The position numbers and the translations under genes were made by a program. The notes below the pieces were generated by a model. The model had not been told where the DNA came from. It made no database searches and worked only from the letters and a program-made list of their open reading frames with translations. Of a stretch of DNA of 9,931 bases, positions 7,342 to 9,931 are shown one piece after another. Every line of letters begins with the position of its first letter. Positions within the stretch are counted from its first letter, which is position 1. Source of the stretch: Fimbriimonadales bacterium (GTDB taxonomy: Bacteria; Armatimonadota; Fimbriimonadia; Fimbriimonadales; GBS-DC); NCBI GenBank assembly GCA_025060055.1, contig JANXCK010000110.1, forward strand, positions 1 through 9,931, read 5' to 3'.

Positions 7342-7869
7342 ATGGATGACCTTGTTGACGCACTTCGCTCACTGTATCCCTATGCTACGGTGAAGCCAAT
7401 GCGGCGCTATCGTGTCTCTGCTAAGCCGCACCCGCTCTTTCGGGGCTATCGTAAGGGGGGCGTGTGGTTCCCTAACGCGCCCGATTTCGTTGTGCTAAGC
7501 GAGTCGGAACTGACCGACGCAATTCGGCAGTGCCCGCTGCTGCAAATTGAGGAGGTGAACCCAAGTGAGACAGACGATTCTTCGGTGGGCATGGCAGGTG
7601 TTGAAGCCAGCCCTGCGCCAGTGGCTCAACGAGCGTGCCCTGCGCCTACCCGCCCATCAACGCGACGCGCTCGCACAGCGTCTGTGCGTGCCCGTTCAGA
7701 CCGTCGAGCAGGTCGAAACCGTCCTGCGCCAACTGGCTCTGTACCAGCTGGAGCGCTGGAACCCGTGAGGGAGGCGAACGATGGACTGGACACAGCTGAT
7801 TCCCATCGTGAGCGCGCTGGTGGGCTGGGCGTTCCTACTCACGCGCCAGATTCTGACGCGCATGGATAA
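7342..7869 (+). CDS. Phage-like small protein (HI1506/gp35-like), probably frameshifted at its 3' end
   Basis: The frame runs 175 codons, but only the first 75 or so look like protein. Residues 20-71 (RRYRVSAKP, FRGYRKGGVWFP, ELTDAIRQCPLLQIEEV) have the shape of small phage proteins of the HI1506/Mu gp35 type, which carry a basic 'FRRAG' core, a short linker, an 'L-t-daql' helix and end in 'dP-L-VEEV'. From about codon 76 the frame becomes Ala/Pro/Arg/Ser-rich and reads across the whole of the next gene in a shadow frame. One extra base in the CCC at 7560-7562 would give EVNPK-stop with TGA overlapping the GTG start of the next gene, the expected arrangement. So the real product is probably about 75 residues. 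No strong ribosome binding site precedes the ATG at 7342; ATG at 7399 is an alternative start. Family resemblance is from memory and moderate. Confidence 0.5.
   Translation: MDDLVDALRSLYPYATVKPMRRYRVSAKPHPLFRGYRKGGVWFPNAPDFVVLSESELTDAIRQCPLLQIEEVNPSETDDSSVGMAGVEASPAPVAQRACPAPTRPSTRRARTASVRARSDRRAGRNRPAPTGSVPAGALEPVREANDGLDTADSHRERAGGLGVPTHAPDSDAHG
7549..7557 (+). promoter_or_regulatory. Ribosome binding site supporting the GTG start at 7565
   Basis: GAGGAGGTG, seven bases before GTG at 7565. It sits inside the end of the preceding gene and is the best evidence that the 67-residue frame is translated. Confidence 0.75.
7565..7768 (+). CDS. Small protein of unknown function in a phage-like cluster
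   Basis: 67 residues, starting at GTG behind a strong GAGGAGGTG. I do not recognise a family. It is basic and mostly helical by inspection: an N-terminal W-rich helix (ILRWAWQVLKPALRQWL), then a segment LPAHQRDALAQRLCVPVQTVEQVE that resembles a short helix-turn-helix-like linker, then a C-terminal helix ending in YQLERWNP. Codon choice (CTG, CGC, CAG, GAG preferred) matches the neighbouring real genes, unlike the overlapping frame of the preceding gene. Its TGA overlaps the ribosome binding site of the next gene 12 bases ahead, so the two are translationally coupled. The position suggests a minor virion or assembly protein; this is inference only. Confidence 0.7.
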   Translation: MRQTILRWAWQVLKPALRQWLNERALRLPAHQRDALAQRLCVPVQTVEQVETVLRQLALYQLERWNP

Positions 7870-8056
7870 GCTGGTAGAGTCGGCGCAGCGACAGGAGCAG
7901 GCGATTACGGACGAGTTTATTGCGTATTTGCGCGAGAGCGTCGCTCGCACTGAGGCGAGCTATGAACGGCTCGAACTCGCGCTGGACGATGTACGCGATG
8001 CGCTGATGAGCTTGCGCCACGCGATAAGTCAGTGGCAGGAGGCAAACAAGCCGTAG
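7781..8056 (+). CDS. Small membrane-anchored coiled-coil protein, phage-like cluster
   Basis: 91 residues, ATG preceded by GAGGGAGG with a six-base spacer. Residues 4-20 (WTQLIPIVSALVGWAFLL) form one N-terminal transmembrane segment, followed by Arg/Lys and then a long amphipathic, acidic helix (about 28-88) with heptad-like hydrophobic spacing (MDKLVESA, FIAYLRESV, LELALDDVRDAL). The layout is like small phage membrane accessory proteins of the XhlA/holin-associated type, but there is no sequence signature that proves it. It follows the 67-residue gene in one transcription unit and is separated from the next gene by a repeat, which begins two bases after its TAG. Confidence 0.7.
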   Translation: MDWTQLIPIVSALVGWAFLLTRQILTRMDKLVESAQRQEQAITDEFIAYLRESVARTEASYERLELALDDVRDALMSLRHAISQWQEANKP

Positions 8057-8059
8057 CAT

Positions 8060-8270
8060 GGGCATCTTGCCCGTGCGTGTAGCACGGACAGTCGTGTCCG
8101 TGCTGGGCTTGGACAGGATTGTCCAAGCCACTTTGCGCTTGGGCGAGACGCTCAAGCCACTGCGTGGCACGGGCATCTTGCCCGTGCGCGTGGCACGGAC
8201 GGTCGTGTCCGTGCTGGGCTTGGACAGGATTGTCCAAGCCACTTTGCGCTTGGGCAAGATGCCCAAGCGG
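8060..8270. repeat. Two tandem copies of a 111-bp multi-hairpin repeat
   Basis: Copy 1 starts at 8060 and copy 2 at 8171, differing at only a handful of bases until copy 2 ends near 8270. In copy 1 the stems are GGGC/GCCC (8060-8072), AGCACGGACA/TGTCCGTGCT (8081-8104), GGCTTGGACA/TGTCCAAGCC (8106-8129) and GCTTGGGC/GCTCAAGC (8137-8157, one G-T pair). Copy 2 repeats them, with CACGGGC/GCCCGTG (8168-8186) lengthening the first. The period is 37 codons, so an open frame runs through both copies (ATG at 8058 to a stop at 8292-8294), but I read that as a by-product. The same family occurs at 824-884. The repeat fills the 231-bp gap between two phage-like genes and holds no other feature. Confidence 0.85.
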
Positions 8271-8271
8271 C

Positions 8272-8278
8272 AGGAGGG
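8272..8278 (+). promoter_or_regulatory. Ribosome binding site for the GTG start at 8288
   Basis: AGGAGGG immediately after the repeat ends, nine bases before GTG at 8288. It shows that the gene's own translation signal survived next to the repeat. Confidence 0.7.
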
Positions 8279-8287
8279 TAGCCTGTT

Positions 8288-8686
8288 GTGCTAAGTATCA
8301 CTCGCGCTGATGTCAAGCGCAAACTCCGTCTGACCACCACCGAATATGATGCCGAGATCGACGCGCTGATTGCGGAGATGGTGCCTGCACTGCGCTATGC
8401 GATAGAGCCGAGCTACCTGAATGCGAGCGATGCCGATTTGCAGGCGACGCTGCGCTTGGGCGCACTGGAGGTGATCGCAGGTGAGATGGGCGCGACACTC
8501 TATCGCGAGCTGGGCGCGTGGACAGGGTTCCGACTCGGCTGGCTGCAGGTTGCGCCGCCCGCATTACGCGACCCCGCTGACCCCACTGGACTCAAGGCGC
8601 AGGGCTACGCCCGCCTTCAGCCGTTTCTGAAGCGTGAAGCGCGCCTGCTGTTCATCTACCGCGCACGCGAGGAGGAAGAGCCGTGA
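8288..8686 (+). CDS. Phage head-tail connector-like protein
   Basis: 132 residues. The N-terminus (LSITRADVKRKLRL, then DAEIDALIAEMVPALRYAIEPSYL) matches the pattern of small phage neck proteins of the gp6/gp36 connector type: a short 'lt-adVk..L.i' strand and helix, then an acidic 'D..I..LI' helix in which the chain dimensions suit a ring-forming four-helix fold. A second helix pair (LQATLRLGALEVIAGEMGATLYREL) and a C-terminal basic/acidic tail follow. In tailed phages such proteins form a ring between portal and tail. It starts at GTG behind AGGAGGG, and its TGA overlaps the GTG of the next gene by four bases, so the two are coupled. The assignment rests on pattern and context, not on a strict motif. 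Confidence 0.55.
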   Translation: MLSITRADVKRKLRLTTTEYDAEIDALIAEMVPALRYAIEPSYLNASDADLQATLRLGALEVIAGEMGATLYRELGAWTGFRLGWLQVAPPALRDPADPTGLKAQGYARLQPFLKREARLLFIYRAREEEEP

Positions 8687-8997
8687 TACTGCTTGAGTGC
8701 TTGAACCACTGGCTGCGGCGGTATGGCGAGCCATTTCAGGTGGGCGCGTTCGCATTTCGCGGTCTGTTTTTCCAGCCGCCAGGCAGCTGGCTGCGCTGGT
8801 ACTTTAGCCCTGAACAGCTCACGGAGTTGCCCCGCCCACTCTGGGCGGTTGCCGTTGCACCCACGGTAGACCTGTCGGAGGATACTGCAGTGGTGTGGCG
8901 CGACGCGAACTATCGCGTGCTGCGCCAGCTGGAGTTTCGCATGCGCGAAACACCGATTTATCGGGTGATACTGCTGCAGCCCGAACCTGAGCCGTAG
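8683..8997 (+). CDS. Phage head-tail joining-like protein
   Basis: 104 residues, GTG start overlapping the previous stop (GTGA). The pattern fits small head-tail joining or head-completion proteins: an N-terminal helix ending in RRYGEPF (13-18), a strand pair with FRGLFFQPP (25-33), a mid-region listing of strands (LWAVAVAPTVDLSEDTAVVWRDANYRVL) where the 'GD.V...g..Y.V' motif of that family would lie, and a last strand YRVILLQPEPEP. Such proteins cap the portal-connector tube. It is the last gene of the phage-like run and converges on the metalloprotease gene with 10 bp between stops. No tail, capsid or terminase gene follows. Confidence in the family is moderate; confidence that it is a gene is high. 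Confidence 0.55.
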   Translation: MILLECLNHWLRRYGEPFQVGAFAFRGLFFQPPGSWLRWYFSPEQLTELPRPLWAVAVAPTVDLSEDTAVVWRDANYRVLRQLEFRMRETPIYRVILLQPEPEP

Positions 8998-9007
8998 CGA
9001 TTATTAC

Positions 9008-9676
9008 CTAATGGGAGTGTCCGCAAACGATGGTCGCTTCTACGGGCGTCTCGTCAGTGGGGCGCGGCGCCGCGCGCGACGGCTTGAGAAAGTAGTTGCA
9101 GTACGCTGTCTTCACCGTATTCAGGTCGCTTGGGGTCACCTTCAGCGCGACATTCGAGGTAAAGTTCGGGTACATCATATCGTTGGGGTCAGTGCTGTGT
9201 CCCGCGATACCGATGGCGTGCCCGAACTCGTGCGCGGCGACGCTGCGGATGTCGACGGGGTTATTGCCCTGCACGCCGATTTCCACTTTGGCACTCACCA
9301 GTCGACCGCTACTGGGGTAATAGGTGTAGGTAGTTAGCCCATTGCGCGTGTTGGGCTTGAAGGAGACCCGAATCTGCGCGGCATCGGGATTGTCCACGAC
9401 TTGGTAGCGCACCACGTTGCCCGTCGCTTCCACCCACTGATTGAACCCCTGCAGGGCGAGTGTGCGGTAGTAATCGGAGTAGTGCGCGTCGCGCTCGAAA
9501 CCCACCGTCACGGGGAATCGCTCCCAATAGAGCAAGCGTTCCAGTTGTGGCACATAGTTGGGCTTGAAGGTGTCTGCGGAGCAGACGCGCTGCTCACCCG
9601 ACTGCGTCCCGCCGCCACACCCCACCAACAGCAGCGCTACAGTGAAGGTAAGCCCGAAATAAATCCGCTTCCACAT
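9008..9676 (-). CDS. Matrixin-like (M10/metzincin) zinc metalloprotease, lipoprotein
   Basis: 222 residues. The N-terminus MWKR plus a hydrophobic run ends in the lipobox LVGC (17-20), so the protein should be lipidated at C20 and anchored to a membrane outside the cytoplasm. A linker follows, then a metzincin domain: FPVTVGF (54-60), a strand with AQIRVSF (100-106), ARVEIG-like VSAKVEIG (127-134), and the zinc motif HEFGHAIGIAGHS (149-161) with catalytic E150, followed by the Met-turn DMMYPN (166-171). The third zinc histidine is H160, one residue later than in HExxHxxGxxH; I recall the same spacing in other bacterial matrixin-like proteins. There is no recognisable cysteine-switch propeptide. 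The C-terminus ends in CGHSH, possibly a further metal site. The start ATG has a weak GGTAGGGG before it. It likely degrades extracellular or envelope proteins. Confidence 0.85.
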   Translation of the reverse strand: MWKRIYFGLTFTVALLLVGCGGGTQSGEQRVCSADTFKPNYVPQLERLLYWERFPVTVGFERDAHYSDYYRTLALQGFNQWVEATGNVVRYQVVDNPDAAQIRVSFKPNTRNGLTTYTYYPSSGRLVSAKVEIGVQGNNPVDIRSVAAHEFGHAIGIAGHSTDPNDMMYPNFTSNVALKVTPSDLNTVKTAYCNYFLKPSRAAPRPTDETPVEATIVCGHSH

Positions 9677-9735
9677 ACGCCCCTACCTTTACGGCGCGGC
9701 GGTGCACCTATTGCCGCAGCCGATTCCATGCTGCG

Positions 9736-9744
9736 TGGTATAAT
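9736..9744 (+). promoter_or_regulatory. Extended -10 promoter of rpmE
   Basis: TGGTATAAT, with TATAAT at 9739-9744 and the extended TGG before it, 25 bases ahead of the rpmE ATG. No -35 hexamer at 16-18 bp. GGAGG at 9757-9761 follows. Confidence 0.65.
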
Positions 9745-9756
9745 TTACCCTGACTC

Positions 9757-9761
9757 GGAGG
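9757..9761 (+). promoter_or_regulatory. Ribosome binding site of rpmE
   Basis: GGAGG, eight bases before the ATG at 9770. Confidence 0.8.
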
Positions 9762-9769
9762 CAAAAGCG

Positions 9770-9931
9770 ATGAAATCGGGCATCCATCCACGATATGTGG
9801 TCGCCACAGTGCAGTGTGCGTGTGGCAATCGGTTTGAGACGCTCTCCACGAAAGAGGAGATTCGCGTCGAGGTGTGCGCGATGTGCCATCCTGCCTTCAC
9901 GGGTGAGGGCGTGGGTCGGCGCGTGGTCGAC
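9770..9931 (+). CDS. rpmE: Ribosomal protein bL31, partial (3' end outside window)
   Basis: 54 codons are visible and the frame is open at the right edge. The sequence is characteristic of the zinc-containing form of bL31: MKSGIHPRYV at the start, CACGNRFET (16-24) and EVCAMCHPAFTG (34-45). The four zinc-binding cysteines C16, C18, C36 and C39 are all present, so this is the zinc ('C+') type and not the zinc-independent paralogue made under zinc starvation. It is a large-subunit protein at the inter-subunit bridge near the central protuberance. The residues after FTGEGVG diverge from the usual 'GKQK..DTAGRV' but keep an RVVD start of that motif. It is divergent from the metalloprotease with a 93-bp intergenic region carrying its promoter. 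Confidence 0.95.
   Translation, partial: MKSGIHPRYVVATVQCACGNRFETLSTKEEIRVEVCAMCHPAFTGEGVGRRVVD

Noticed and set aside
8060..8270. Possible CRISPR array
   Set aside because: Only two units, contiguous with no unique spacers, and each unit is made of several palindromes. Not a CRISPR layout.
8058..8294. 78-residue open frame through the tandem repeat
   Set aside because: Its product simply repeats the translated hairpin unit twice (GILPVRVART and so on), has no ribosome binding site, and owes its openness to a period divisible by three. Frames through the same repeat are open on the other strand too.

Overview
This is a moderately GC-rich bacterial chromosome segment with dense, short-spaced genes. 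It encodes a bacterial bL31, a lipoprotein, clear AGGAGG ribosome binding sites and several families of hairpin repeats. The mix (tricorn-type protease, secreted GH42-like glycosidase, reverse transsulfuration, and dispersed repeats carrying the GGGCATCTTGCCC hairpin) reminds me of Armatimonadota or similar free-living, possibly thermophilic bacteria. That placement is an inference of low confidence.

Layout, left to right. At 1-764 (minus) is the N-terminal part of a tricorn-type S41 protease that runs off the left edge and lacks most of its propeller domains. At 765-1064 there is no ordinary gene, only two repeat structures: a hairpin repeat at 824-884, and a 146-bp element at 919-1064 with inverted ends and four internal hairpins. 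That element abuts the stop codon of hpt (1065-1622, minus). hpt diverges from a secreted 999-residue GH42-like glycosidase (1697-4696, plus). Converging on the glycosidase is a two-gene minus-strand operon, cystathionine beta-synthase (5885-7273) then a cystathionine gamma-lyase/synthase-type enzyme (4712-5857). Together they would make cysteine from homocysteine and serine.

Divergent from this operon is a plus-strand run of five small genes (7342-8997). They look like part of a tailed-phage head-tail (neck) module: an HI1506/gp35-like protein, two small unknowns (one membrane-anchored coiled coil), a connector-like protein and a head-tail joining-like protein. No capsid, portal, terminase or tail gene is present in the window. 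A two-copy 111-bp hairpin repeat (8060-8270) sits inside the run, and the first gene appears frameshifted over the second. Converging on the cluster is a matrixin-like zinc metalloprotease lipoprotein (9008-9676, minus). Divergent from that is rpmE (bL31), cut by the right edge.

The most interesting regions are the orphan phage neck cluster with its embedded repeat, and the repeat-rich junction where a tricorn protease seems to have lost its front half next to a transposon-like hairpin element.
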